Shown piece by piece: positions 55,431 through 64,000 of a DNA stretch of 64,000 nt. This DNA is from Marivita hallyeonensis (GTDB taxonomy: Bacteria > Pseudomonadota > Alphaproteobacteria > Rhodobacterales > Rhodobacteraceae). The stretch spans positions 712,415 to 776,414 of the forward strand of contig NZ_FQXC01000002.1 of NCBI RefSeq assembly GCF_900129875.1. The letters run 5' to 3'. Each line of letters opens with the position of its first letter. Positions within the stretch are counted from its first letter, which is position 1. The notes below the pieces were generated by a model. It was not told the origin of the DNA, did not search any database, and saw only the letters and a program-made list of their open reading frames with translations. A program made the position numbers and the translations under genes.

Positions 55431-56693
55431 ATGCCCCTGCCGATTGCCACAGTAACCCCCGTGACCGCGCCTTTGACGGGGCGTGTGACGCTGCCGGGGT
55501 CAAAATCCGTGACGAACCGTGCGCTTCTCGTGGCGGGCCTGGCACGTGGGACAAGCCGTCTCACGGGCATCCTGCGCAGCGACGACACCAAGTACATGAT
55601 GGCCGCGCTCCGTGCGATGGGGGTCAAGATCACCGAGGTGGACGACACCACGGTCGAGGTGCACGGGACAGGAACGCTTTCGCCCGCGGCTGAGCCGCTC
55701 TTCCTCGGCAACGCGGGAACCGCGACCCGCTTCCTTACAGCGGCGGTCGCCTTGGTGAACGGCGAGACCATCGTTACGGGCGACGAACACATGCAGAAAC
55801 GCCCAATCGAGCCATTACTGGACACCCTGCGCGCGATGGGTGTGGACGCGACCTCAGAGACAGGCTGCCCCCCGGTCATCGTCCGGGGCACCGGTGCGTT
55901 TCACAGCGGCGATATCGAGGTCAGCGGCAAACTGTCTAGCCAGTACATCTCGGCCATCATGATGCTTGCCGCGATGGGGGATGGCGAGACCTGCATCACC
56001 ATCGGCGGAGGCCAGATCGGCGCGGTTGGCTATTTGCACATCACGGCCGCGGTCATGCGGGCGTTCGGCGCGACGGTCGAGTTTCCAACCGCGAATACCA
56101 TCGTGGTTCAGCCCGGCGGGTACACTGCCACCGCCTACCCGGTTGAACCGGATGCGAGTGCCGCAACCTATCTTTGGGCGATGGAAAAGCTGACAGGCGG
56201 CAACATAGATATCGGCATCGCGCCCGACGGTATGAACCAGCCAGACGCGAAGGCTTACGACATGATCACGGCCTTCCCGCATATGCCGTCCGTCATCAAC
56301 GGCTCGCAAATGCAGGACGCCATTCCGACTCTTGCGGTACTTGCCGCGTTCAACGAAACGCCCGTGCGCTTCACGGGGATCGAGAACCTACGCGTGAAGG
56401 AATGTGACCGGATCGAAGCGGTGCACGCCGGTCTGACGGCAATTCGCGCCGATCTTGCTACGGTCGAGGGCGACGATCTGGTCGTGCAAGGTGATCCGTC
56501 TTTGGCGGGACAGATCAGCGACTGTCTGATCGACAGCTACGCCGACCACCGGATCGCCATGAGCTTTGCCTTGGCTGCACTGATGGTCCACGGCGTGCGG
56601 ATCGAAGACCCGTACTGCGTGAACAAGACCTTCCCAAGCTACTGGGACGTGCTGCGCGGGCTGGGCGTGTCGGTCGACATCACCCAGCCCTGA
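55431..56693 (+). CDS. aroA: 3-phosphoshikimate 1-carboxyvinyltransferase (EPSP synthase)
   Basis: A 420-residue EPSP synthase. LPGSKSVTNRALL (shikimate-3-P/PEP lysine), GNAGTATRF at residues 93-101, SSQYISAIMM, RVKECDRIEA and DSYADHRIAMSFALAAL are present. The 94-101 stretch aligns with E. coli NAGTAMRP without gaps but has T99 and F101, so Pro101 is replaced. It stands alone between arsJ/GAPDH and dabA rather than in the shikimate operon expected in related bacteria. ATG at 55431 has GGAG upstream. Confidence 0.92.
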   Translation: MPLPIATVTPVTAPLTGRVTLPGSKSVTNRALLVAGLARGTSRLTGILRSDDTKYMMAALRAMGVKITEVDDTTVEVHGTGTLSPAAEPLFLGNAGTATRFLTAAVALVNGETIVTGDEHMQKRPIEPLLDTLRAMGVDATSETGCPPVIVRGTGAFHSGDIEVSGKLSSQYISAIMMLAAMGDGETCITIGGGQIGAVGYLHITAAVMRAFGATVEFPTANTIVVQPGGYTATAYPVEPDASAATYLWAMEKLTGGNIDIGIAPDGMNQPDAKAYDMITAFPHMPSVINGSQMQDAIPTLAVLAAFNETPVRFTGIENLRVKECDRIEAVHAGLTAIRADLATVEGDDLVVQGDPSLAGQISDCLIDSYADHRIAMSFALAALMVHGVRIEDPYCVNKTFPSYWDVLRGLGVSVDITQP

Positions 56694-56699
56694 CGCGGA

Positions 56700-59096
56700 T
56701 CATTCAGCGGCAATCGCCTGTTCGGGCCCACCACGCAGGCTGTCCCACTGGCCATGTCCCTTGTACCGCCAGCCAAGCCGCCCTTCTTCGTCCATTGCGA
56801 AGAGCTTTAGCCAGCCGTTGTCGAACAGCGCGGCCACACCGTCGTGCCGGTTCAAAATCTCGGTGATCGCCTCGCGCGGGGCTTCAACAGCAACGCTCAG
56901 GCGCAGCGGATCATGCATGAACTTGTCGCCGTCATGCACCGATTGCCACGGCAAGCCTCCGCGCAGCACGCCGCCGTTGCCCTCGATCACACCGATGCCG
57001 CCGGTGACGTTGTGCAATAGCTTGTTGCCCGCACCGAACGCATCCGGAGCAACGGAGGAACCGTAGTACTGCAGGCTGATCCAGCTTGCGACGACCACGG
57101 GCGCCGTGAGGATGAGCTCCAGAACCTTGAAGCCCTCATCCTCTTGCCAGTTGTAGCTGTGCAGGAACGACCGCCCCTCAAGGCTGCGCCCTGCCGTCCG
57201 GCCACGCGGAGCCGCGATGAAGGCGGAACAGCCAGCCAGACCCCATTCGGGCCGTGTTTCCGACCAGTCGCTGGCCCGGCCGAGGATGGACGCCTGCGTT
57301 TCAGCACGCGGCAACCGTCCGGCACGCTCGGTCCGGGTGGCTTTGGCTGCAAGCTTGAGCGCCGACTTGAGGTTGGCAAGGTCCGCATCGTGGGCGTGAC
57401 CCGCTGGCAGATCCTGTTCGAACAGCATCACCTCGTCGGTGACCGTATCGTGCAGGCCGGCGATAAAGAGCGTGTCTTCCGGCACCTCGATGCCCTTCTC
57501 TACGAGGCCCTTGCGCACCTCCGGATCATTCAACAACAGCGCCACCAACCGCGCGTTCACATCCCCAGCGTGACCGCCACAGGCCCCGCACTGCAACGCG
57601 CTGGAATGCGGGTTGTTCACGACCCCTGCGCCGTGACCGGCGAGCAGGATCAGTTTTGCAAAGCCGGACTTGAGTGACATGCCCGACAGGATTGCACCCG
57701 CCATACCGACGCGGTCTTCAGTGCCGATACGATCCGACAAAGCCGGGGCCGGGTCTTTGCCCAGATTCGGACCTTTCTGGCCCAACGCGTCTCGTACGAG
57801 TTTGCCCACGTATAGCGGCCCGGTGGCTTCGACGAAGGCAAAGCTCGACACGGCGGCCAGCCGGAACCGACCCCATGCCCGCGTCACCCGCCGCGCAACC
57901 CGCGTGAGCGTGTCGGTTGCGTCGGGATCGGTCGCGGCGCTCTGCGCGCCCGGATTGATCAGCACTGGTCCGCGCACCTCTTCCACGTCAGAGGCGAAGG
58001 CGTTGTGCGACGCTGCGATCCCAAAGAAGCCGGCAAAGCCGATCGTCTCGATCCCGTTGCCTGTCGCTTCGAGCGCGCGACGGTACACTTCGGACCGCAC
58101 GTCGATACAGAACGCCGCCTGCACCTTCGGTGTCTCGACTTTCTCTGCAGCGGGCTGCGCCAGTGTCTCGTCCAGTTTCCGGGCGGCGGCATGATCCGCA
58201 GCCGCCTGAAGCGCCGCGTCGATCAGATCGTCCTGCGACGGCGCGAAAGGTTCGGCATGGGCGGAAAGCACCTCTTTCCACTTCTCACCGATCTTGTCCT
58301 CGTAGCTCGCCAGAAGCGCGGCTTCGAATACGAGCTTGGCTGTCAGAAGGTCGGTGATGTCGTTGTTGCCTTCGCCTTTGAGGTTCGCGCGGAACGCCTC
58401 ACCCGAGGCCAACTGCGCCCAGCCCCCCAGCCGCATCAGCAGCGTGTGGAAGTAGCTTTCGGACGCGGCGGCCGTGATCCCCATGTCCTCGGCGCATTTG
58501 GTCAAAGCCCCCCGCGCGGACATGGACATGGACGCGACGCGGCTTGCAAACCCGGTCAGACCAAAGATTTCGGGCGTCAGGTCGCGCTGCGCGAAGGACC
58601 GCCAGGACAGCCACACCCGCGTTTTCGGCGCGGGCCACAGGGCCTGACCGACGTCGTAATGGCCCGAGGCCCAGTGCCCGATCCGCTCGGCCACGAAATC
58701 CGGCCAGTTGATGTCGGACACCTCTTCCGCGAGGTCCGCAATCGTCGGCAGCGTCTTGGGCGCGGCGGGCTCTTGCGACATGGCCGCGATGAGGTCTTCG
58801 ACCGACGCTTGCAGTTCCGGCACCTCGGCGAGACCGGCTTCAAGGTCACCGATGCTCAGGTCATGGGCGTCCAGCTTGGCCTTGAAATGCGCCCGTTCCG
58901 GCACCGTACGGACACCCGCCACCCGCGCCAGACGCGCGGCGGCCATTTGCAGGGGTTCACCCGCCTGTCCCACGTAGGGGTTCACCGCGACCGTGGCGTC
59001 GAGCGCCCAAAGCGGCGGGATGTGGGAGGCGGCGGTTTTCGCGCCCGCCATGATCTCGAGCGCGGGGCCAGAGAACCGTTCAACCATCGTCAGCAT
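56700..59096 (-). CDS. dabA: Inorganic carbon transporter subunit DabA (DUF2309)
   Basis: A 798-residue UPF0753/DUF2309 protein. The carbonic-anhydrase-like zinc site is visible: Cys and Asp in AAFCIDVRSEVYR, His in LAGHGAGVVNNPHSS and Cys in ALQCGACGGHAG. DabA works with DabB to convert CO2 to bicarbonate vectorially, driven by cation flow. AGGAG precedes the ATG at 59096. Last gene of the dabB-dabA operon. Confidence 0.93.
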   Translation of the reverse strand: MLTMVERFSGPALEIMAGAKTAASHIPPLWALDATVAVNPYVGQAGEPLQMAAARLARVAGVRTVPERAHFKAKLDAHDLSIGDLEAGLAEVPELQASVEDLIAAMSQEPAAPKTLPTIADLAEEVSDINWPDFVAERIGHWASGHYDVGQALWPAPKTRVWLSWRSFAQRDLTPEIFGLTGFASRVASMSMSARGALTKCAEDMGITAAASESYFHTLLMRLGGWAQLASGEAFRANLKGEGNNDITDLLTAKLVFEAALLASYEDKIGEKWKEVLSAHAEPFAPSQDDLIDAALQAAADHAAARKLDETLAQPAAEKVETPKVQAAFCIDVRSEVYRRALEATGNGIETIGFAGFFGIAASHNAFASDVEEVRGPVLINPGAQSAATDPDATDTLTRVARRVTRAWGRFRLAAVSSFAFVEATGPLYVGKLVRDALGQKGPNLGKDPAPALSDRIGTEDRVGMAGAILSGMSLKSGFAKLILLAGHGAGVVNNPHSSALQCGACGGHAGDVNARLVALLLNDPEVRKGLVEKGIEVPEDTLFIAGLHDTVTDEVMLFEQDLPAGHAHDADLANLKSALKLAAKATRTERAGRLPRAETQASILGRASDWSETRPEWGLAGCSAFIAAPRGRTAGRSLEGRSFLHSYNWQEDEGFKVLELILTAPVVVASWISLQYYGSSVAPDAFGAGNKLLHNVTGGIGVIEGNGGVLRGGLPWQSVHDGDKFMHDPLRLSVAVEAPREAITEILNRHDGVAALFDNGWLKLFAMDEEGRLGWRYKGHGQWDSLRGGPEQAIAAE

Positions 59097-59119
59097 ATCA
59101 AATACTCCTGTTCTCTGGA

Positions 59120-60673
59120 TTACCGGGACCGCGCGGCCCAGCCGCCGGTCACCCGGTCAAACACCGCGTTGAGGTAGAACCCGTTCGACAGATGCACGCG
59201 AAGGCCCTGCGCGGACGGATGTGTCGCCCAATTCGGGAAGGTGGCCTGCGCCAGTGCGACGGCACCAAAGCTCAGGATCGTCAGTACCATGAGCGCCCAT
59301 TCCAGCGGGCCGGGTGCCGGTGTCGCCGGCAGGGCCCCCGCGGTCACCCAGATCGCCATGGACTGCAGCGCAAAGTAGCTGAGTGTGGTCGCGACCGAGT
59401 AAAGCGCCATACGCCGCGTCAGAACCTCGGGGGCGGCATCGGCCAGACCTTGCGCCAGCAGATAGGCCACACCCATGACCAAAACCGCGCCAAGGGCGAT
59501 GGCCTGGGCCGACTTCCCGTCGATGCCCAAGAGCAGGCCGATTGTCCCGTAAATCGCCAGTGCGATCGCAAACGCCTTCAACACAGCTTTGCCGTTCGGG
59601 ATAGCGACCGGACCGGGACGCCGGATTGAGTTGACCTGTGCCACAGCACCGCCCGAAGCAAGGAAGGCGTGCGCCTTGTAAAGCGAGTGCGCAACGATGT
59701 GCAGAAGCGCGAGCGGGAAAAGTGCCAGACCACACTGCATGATCATGAAGCCCATCTGAGCCACGGTGGACCACGCGAGCGACGTCTTCACCGAAGGCTG
59801 GGTCAGCATCACGAGACCGCCAAAGAGCGCTGACACACCACCGATCATCACAAGGATAGACAAAATACCGGGCGCGAGCAGCAACACATCTGCGAACCGC
59901 ATCAGCAGGAACCCACCGGCATTCACAACACCCGCGTGCAAAAGCGCAGACACCGGCGTCGGGGCTTCCATCACTTCGGTCAGCCATCCGTGCGTCGGGA
60001 TTTGCGCCGACTTGAACAGGGCAGAGATCGCCAGAAGCGCCACGGCGACAATCGCCGCTGTTCCGCCCTCACCGGCACGTGCCGCATCGAGGATCGTCGC
60101 GATATCCGCCGTGCCATAGGCCGATGCCAGCGCGAAAGCGCCCGCAATCAGACCGACGTCAGACGCCGCCGAACAGATCGCCTTTTTCCGCGCGGCCCGC
60201 TGCGCCGCTGCACGTTCGGGATATGTCAGGAGCAACCGGTTGACACAGATGCCAACCGCACCCCAACCGATAATGAGCTGGATGAGATTGCCCGAGGTGA
60301 CCAGAAGCAAAACCGAGGCCAGACCAAGGCTCAGCCACCCCAGAAACCGGGTCTGCTGTGCCTCGCCATCGGTATAGGTGATTGCGAACCGCATCACGAT
60401 CCAGCCGATGAAGCTTACCAGCATGAGCATCGTGACGCTGACGGCATCGATCCGGGCGGACAGCCCCATATCCGAAGCGCCAAGCAATGCGCTGGTTGCC
60501 GGACCCGATGTGAGCAAGACGACCAGGGAAATGACCGAGACTGCAAGTGCCCCAAGGCCCGCATATTCGCCGATGCGCAACTGCGCAGAGCCGCGCGCCA
60601 TATCGGTGCGCATGTAGATCAGGCCAACCAAGGCAAAGATCGCCGGTGCCAGCAGTGGAAGTGCAGTGATCAT
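59120..60673 (-). CDS. dabB: Inorganic carbon transporter subunit DabB (NuoL/MrpA-like)
   Basis: A 517-residue proton/sodium-channel protein of the ND5/NuoL family with about 14 membrane segments: WLSLGLASVLLLVTSGNLIQLIIGWG, PTHGWLTEVMEAPTPVSALLHAGVVNAGGFLLMRF (the conserved loop) and SLYKAHAFLASGG. Pairs with DabA 23 bp downstream. The absence of other nuo or mrp genes argues against complex I or an Mrp antiporter. Confidence 0.92.
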   Translation of the reverse strand: MITALPLLAPAIFALVGLIYMRTDMARGSAQLRIGEYAGLGALAVSVISLVVLLTSGPATSALLGASDMGLSARIDAVSVTMLMLVSFIGWIVMRFAITYTDGEAQQTRFLGWLSLGLASVLLLVTSGNLIQLIIGWGAVGICVNRLLLTYPERAAAQRAARKKAICSAASDVGLIAGAFALASAYGTADIATILDAARAGEGGTAAIVAVALLAISALFKSAQIPTHGWLTEVMEAPTPVSALLHAGVVNAGGFLLMRFADVLLLAPGILSILVMIGGVSALFGGLVMLTQPSVKTSLAWSTVAQMGFMIMQCGLALFPLALLHIVAHSLYKAHAFLASGGAVAQVNSIRRPGPVAIPNGKAVLKAFAIALAIYGTIGLLLGIDGKSAQAIALGAVLVMGVAYLLAQGLADAAPEVLTRRMALYSVATTLSYFALQSMAIWVTAGALPATPAPGPLEWALMVLTILSFGAVALAQATFPNWATHPSAQGLRVHLSNGFYLNAVFDRVTGGWAARSR

Positions 60674-60726
60674 GGTGCGAGACCCCTCTCGTTGCTCATG
60701 TCGTAAAGGGCAAGTAGCGCAGGAGG

Positions 60727-60778
60727 TGTATTAATAAAAATACATTGTTTGATGATTTTCGTTCTATTAATGTGAACG
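60727..60778. promoter_or_regulatory. Two palindromes in the dabB-lysR intergenic region
   Basis: TGTATT-aataaa-AATACA (60727-60744) and CGTTC-N9-GAACG (60760-60778), both perfect. The second touches the lysR start codon, suggesting autoregulation; the first faces dabB. The 106-bp region is AT-rich compared with its flanks. Confidence 0.55.
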
Positions 60779-60779
60779 A

Positions 60780-61655
60780 ATGAGCGATCTCAACTATCAT
60801 CACCTGCGGTATTTCTGGGCCGTTGCGCATGACGGCAACCTCACTCGCACAGCGGAACGCATGAACCTCTCGCAATCGGCCCTTTCGGCGCAGATCAAAC
60901 AGCTCGAAGGCCGTTTGGGTCAGGCTCTGTTCGAACGTCGTGGCCGCGCGCTGCATCTCACGGAGGCCGGTCGGATCGCGCTGGACCATGCAGACACCAT
61001 CTTTGCCACGGGCGAGGAATTGCTCGACACGCTGCGTGAAAGCGCACGCCCCGCCCGCGCCTTGCGCGTCGGTGCCCTGTCGACGCTGTCTCGCAACTTT
61101 CAGCTATCGTTCCTGAAGCCTGTTCTGGGGCGTCCTGACGTGGAGGTCATTTTGCGGTCGGGCAGCGCGCCCGAGCTCTACGCCGCTCTGGATAGCCTGA
61201 ACCTTGACGTGCTCCTCACCAATACCCCGCCCGCCCAGGACGCGCTGACGTCTTATGTGACGCAGAAGCTGGCAGACCAGACCGTGGGTCTCTTCGGGAC
61301 GAAGGACCGCGTGTCGGGCAACCAGCCGCTGGAACAGTTGATCGCAGAGCACCCCCTCATCCTGCCTACGCGCGAGACGCAAATCCGCGCCGGCTTTGAC
61401 GCCCTCCTGCGCCGTGTCCGGGCCACGCCCCGGATCGCAGCCGAGATCGACGACATGGCAATGATCCGTCTTCTCGCGCGGCAAGGCACCGGTCTGGCCG
61501 TTGTACCGCCGATTGTCGTGCAGGACGAACTGAAACGGGGTGAGCTGAAACAGGCGGCGATGCTGGACCTGCACGAGCTGTTCTACGCCGTCACGCTGAA
61601 CCGCCGTTACCCGAACCCGCTTCTGGCGGAATTGCTGGATGTCTCAAACACCTAG
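60780..61655 (+). CDS. LysR-family regulator divergent from dabBA
   Basis: A 291-residue LysR protein with [47 protein letters not shown] and an NhaR-like ligand domain ([44 protein letters not shown]). Presumed regulator of dabBA, possibly sensing carbon or ion status. Its TAG overlaps the convergent ade stop in CTAG. Confidence 0.9.
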   Translation: MSDLNYHHLRYFWAVAHDGNLTRTAERMNLSQSALSAQIKQLEGRLGQALFERRGRALHLTEAGRIALDHADTIFATGEELLDTLRESARPARALRVGALSTLSRNFQLSFLKPVLGRPDVEVILRSGSAPELYAALDSLNLDVLLTNTPPAQDALTSYVTQKLADQTVGLFGTKDRVSGNQPLEQLIAEHPLILPTRETQIRAGFDALLRRVRATPRIAAEIDDMAMIRLLARQGTGLAVVPPIVVQDELKRGELKQAAMLDLHELFYAVTLNRRYPNPLLAELLDVSNT

Positions 61656-63346
61656 GAAATGATCTCGAACTTCGTGACGTCCACCATACCCCGATCGGTG
61701 ATCTTGAGCGCGGGAATGACAGGCAAGGCAAGGAAGGCCAGCTGCAAAAAGGGTTCCTGCAAGGTAACGCCAAGGCTTTTTGCGGCCGCCCGCAGATCGA
61801 TGAGTTTGTCGCGGACGGTTTCAAACGGCTCAAGGCTCATCAAGCCAGCCACCGGAAGGGCCAGTTCTGCGAGGACTTGCCCACCCTTCGCCACCACGAA
61901 CCCACCCTCGATCTCGGTCAGGCGATTGGCGGCCAAGGCCATGTCGTCGTAGTCTACACCGACGCATGCAATATTGTGATGGTCATGGCATACCGTTGAG
62001 GCGATGGCCCCGCCCTGCAGGCCAAAGCCTTTGACGAAACCGGTGGCGATGTTGCCATTCTTGCCGTGCCGTTCGACAACCGCGATGCGGACAAGGTCAC
62101 GGGCGGCGTCCGGCCTTTTGTCGCCATCTTCTACCGCGATGGTTTCGTGCAGATGCTCGGTGAGGATCTTGCCCTCCAGAATGCCGATCACGTCCGTCGT
62201 CTCGCGGTTGGCTTTGGCGCGGAAATCTGCGGGGGTCACTTTTGGCGCCTTGACCGAGTGTCGCGCGACAGGGTCAGTCGTCTTGCGGCGTGCAAAGGCG
62301 TCCATAGTGGCCTCGACACCGGCGCAGAACACACGTTGCACGTCGCATGCTTCAAGTGACCGCAGGACAACGATATCCGCCCGCTTGCCAGGCGCGATCA
62401 GACCGCGATCCTTGAGCCCAAAGGCTTCTGCCCCTGACAACGACGCCGCCCGATAGGCCGCGAGCGGCGCGGTGCCTTTGGCGATCAGGGTGCGGATCAT
62501 GTGATCCAGATGCCCCTCCTCCGCGATATCGAGCGGGTTGCGGTCATCGGTGCACAGACACATGTACGGCGCGGTCCGTTCGGTCAGCAAAGGCTGCAAC
62601 GCGGTCAGGTCCTTCGACACAGACCCTTCGCGGATCAGAACCCGCATCCCCTTCTGCAGTTTTTCCCGCGCCTCCTCCGCCGTGGTCGCTTCATGCTCGG
62701 TCGATATCCCGGCGGCGATGTAGGCATTCAGATCCTGCCCGCTCAACTGCGGGCAATGGCCGTCGATATGGCCGCCGTCGAAGAGCGCCAGCTTCCGCAT
62801 CACCTCGGGGTCGCGAAAGATCACGCCGGGGTAATTCATGAATTCAGCCAGTCCGATACCGGACGGATGATGCATGAGCAGCGCCAGATCCTCGGCCGAC
62901 AGGGTAGCGCCAGCGGTCTCCATATGGGTCGACGGCACGCAGGACGACAGCTGCACGCGAATGTCCATCAAAGTATGTCGGCTGGCCTCCTGAAAATACC
63001 GGATGCCCTCGGCCCCGATGACATTGGCAATCTCATGCGGGTCGCAAATCGCGGTGGTCACCCCGTGCGGCGCAACGCATCGATCAAATTCGAACGGCGT
63101 AACCAGAGAGCTTTCGATGTGCAGATGCGTGTCGATGAAGCCGGGCACGAGGATGTGGCCAGACACATCGATCTCTTGTGTGCCCGCGTAGGTGCCGGAT
63201 GTGCCTGCGATGACCCCGTCACACAGGGCGACGTCTCCGTCCATCAGATCGCCCGTGACGAGGTCAAGAACCTGTCCACCCTTCAGAACCAGATCGGCGG
63301 GCATGTCACCACGGGCGACCGCGATACGGCGTTCAAGTTTGGTCAT
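61652..63346 (-). CDS. ade: Adenine deaminase
   Basis: A 564-residue amidohydrolase: [12 protein letters not shown] (metal histidines), [32 protein letters not shown] (metal aspartate), and the C-terminal [13 protein letters not shown] block typical of Ade. Converts adenine to hypoxanthine. ATG at 63346 starts [14 protein letters not shown] and aligns with the family; an upstream TTG extension is unlikely. Purine salvage beside the methylthioribose and nitrogen genes may be coincidental. Confidence 0.93.
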   Translation of the reverse strand: MTKLERRIAVARGDMPADLVLKGGQVLDLVTGDLMDGDVALCDGVIAGTSGTYAGTQEIDVSGHILVPGFIDTHLHIESSLVTPFEFDRCVAPHGVTTAICDPHEIANVIGAEGIRYFQEASRHTLMDIRVQLSSCVPSTHMETAGATLSAEDLALLMHHPSGIGLAEFMNYPGVIFRDPEVMRKLALFDGGHIDGHCPQLSGQDLNAYIAAGISTEHEATTAEEAREKLQKGMRVLIREGSVSKDLTALQPLLTERTAPYMCLCTDDRNPLDIAEEGHLDHMIRTLIAKGTAPLAAYRAASLSGAEAFGLKDRGLIAPGKRADIVVLRSLEACDVQRVFCAGVEATMDAFARRKTTDPVARHSVKAPKVTPADFRAKANRETTDVIGILEGKILTEHLHETIAVEDGDKRPDAARDLVRIAVVERHGKNGNIATGFVKGFGLQGGAIASTVCHDHHNIACVGVDYDDMALAANRLTEIEGGFVVAKGGQVLAELALPVAGLMSLEPFETVRDKLIDLRAAAKSLGVTLQEPFLQLAFLALPVIPALKITDRGMVDVTKFEIIS

Positions 63347-63837
63347 GTCTGCCACGGGGGTGTCCTTGTCTTTCAGGTGCGTCTCTTCGAGGATCACGTT
63401 AGCGAAAACATGAAAGATCGCCAAAGCAGGAAACGACGCATCCCGTTTCTTCGCGGGGTGAGTCGCTTAGAAGACGGGCACAGGCCTGCGGCGTGAGCGT
63501 TTCCGGATTTAGTCGGCATACAACGGCATACCGGATCAATTTGTCACACCCACTATTTGGTACATGCCACTGGGGCGACCTGTCGCATTTGCGCGATTCG
63601 CCCGAAAATTGAGCAATTGAAGATTTGTGGCTTTTGAAGAAGTTACGTTGCGTCCTGTAATTTTGTTTTCAGCTTTGCGGAATAGTCTGAAAATATTTTA
63701 CAGCTAACCTCATGATTTATATTTACTTATTTATTTGTTTTCACAGCCCTCTATGATCGTGGTCGAGCGGCGATAACGCATCTGTGATCGCTATTTTCCG
63801 CCCGATGGGACCGGGTGATGCGAGGGAGACCCAGATT
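63347..63837. other. 491-bp intergenic region between ade and acs
   Basis: No gene seen. The acs-proximal half is strikingly AT-rich (about 63600-63740). A weak (+) promoter candidate is TTTACA (63697-63702) with TATTTA (63720-63725, 17-nt spacer). GCGAT-N12-ATCGC lies near 63770-63792, just upstream of acs. Confidence 0.4.
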
Positions 63838-64000
63838 ATGAAAGACCTACCTACAACCGACGCGGGCGACACGGTGTACCCGCCATCTTCGGAATTGGTA
63901 TCGCGCGCCCATGTTGATGCGGCGCGTTATGAGGAGATGTATGCGCGGTCGGTGAGTGACAGTGAGGGGTTCTGGGCCGAGCAGGCGGAGCGTCTGGACT
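63838..64000 (+). CDS. acs: Acetyl-CoA synthetase, N-terminal fragment
   Basis: The first 54 codons only; the gene runs off the window. The start MKDLPTTDAGDTVYPPSSELVSRAHVD and the following YEEMYARSVSDSEGFWAEQAERLD match the N-terminal ACAS domain of AMP-forming acetyl-CoA synthetases. AGGGAG lies 9 bases before the ATG. Confidence 0.85.
   Translation, partial: MKDLPTTDAGDTVYPPSSELVSRAHVDAARYEEMYARSVSDSEGFWAEQAERLD

Noticed and set aside
59120..60673. Complex I NuoL or MrpA antiporter subunit
   Set aside because: No nuo or mrp genes nearby; the adjacent DUF2309 gene makes DabB the specific call.

Overview
The window is a gene-dense, high-GC chromosomal-style segment with long operons and frequent 4-bp ATGA/GTGA gene overlaps. 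The gene content (TRAP transporter, ABC sugar uptake with SorC-type regulators, NasST-controlled nitrate assimilation, DabAB, ArsJ) suggests a heterotrophic alphaproteobacterium, most likely a Rhodobacterales/Roseobacter-type organism. That assignment is inferred from gene content and composition, not from a marker gene. I see no tRNA, rRNA, CRISPR, insertion sequence or prophage.

Layout. (1) 1-6344 (+): end of a CitE-like lyase, a CitF-like CoA-transferase, a class I fumarase, an acyl-CoA synthetase broken by a frameshift at an A7 run, and a ThDP enzyme. Together they suggest C4/C5 dicarboxylate (for example mesaconate/citramalate) breakdown. (2) 6345-6982: a gap with no recognisable gene. 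(3) 6983-15346 (-): a nine-gene operon with FAH-family hydrolase, RraA-like aldolase, TRAP transporter (P, Q, M), class II aldolase/decarboxylase, two-subunit molybdenum hydroxylase and a GntR regulator, read from a promoter that overlaps a perfect palindrome. (4) 15545-17208: a YceI protein and a divergent LysR regulator. (5) 17279-30294: two divergent arms, (-) SorC regulator, epimerase, E1 alpha, E1 beta, lipoyl E2/alpha-beta hydrolase, FGGY kinase, and (+) sugar ABC importer, DhaK, DhaL. This is an unusual sugar pathway that I cannot match to a described one. (6) 30336-30890: a small Sel1-like secreted protein. (7) 30990-40343: methylthioribose/5-deoxyribose salvage, with mtnK, mtnA, SorC regulator, FucA-like aldolase and aldo/keto reductase opposite an ABC importer and a RbsD/FucU mutarotase. 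(8) 40466-53010 (+): nitrate assimilation, nasT-nasS, an attenuator leader, nrtA-nrtB-nrtCD, nirB-nirD-nasA-cobA. (9) 53007-55267 (-): the arsJ/GAPDH arsenate-resistance pair. (10) 55431-56693 (+): an unusual AroA. (11) 56700-61655: dabA-dabB (bicarbonate pump) and a divergent LysR regulator. (12) 61652-63346 (-): adenine deaminase. (13) 63838-end: the start of acetyl-CoA synthetase.

How it fits together. Most of the window is accessory uptake plus catabolism, each block carrying its own local regulator and a compact divergent promoter with a visible palindrome. Noncoding structure is also notable: a 62-nt, fully base-paired four-way junction between nrtA and nrtB, hairpins after all four solute-binding-protein genes, and two convergent gene pairs that share palindromic stop codons (TTAA, CTAG). 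Starts were chosen by ribosome-binding site and family alignment; several genes are shorter than the longest open frame.
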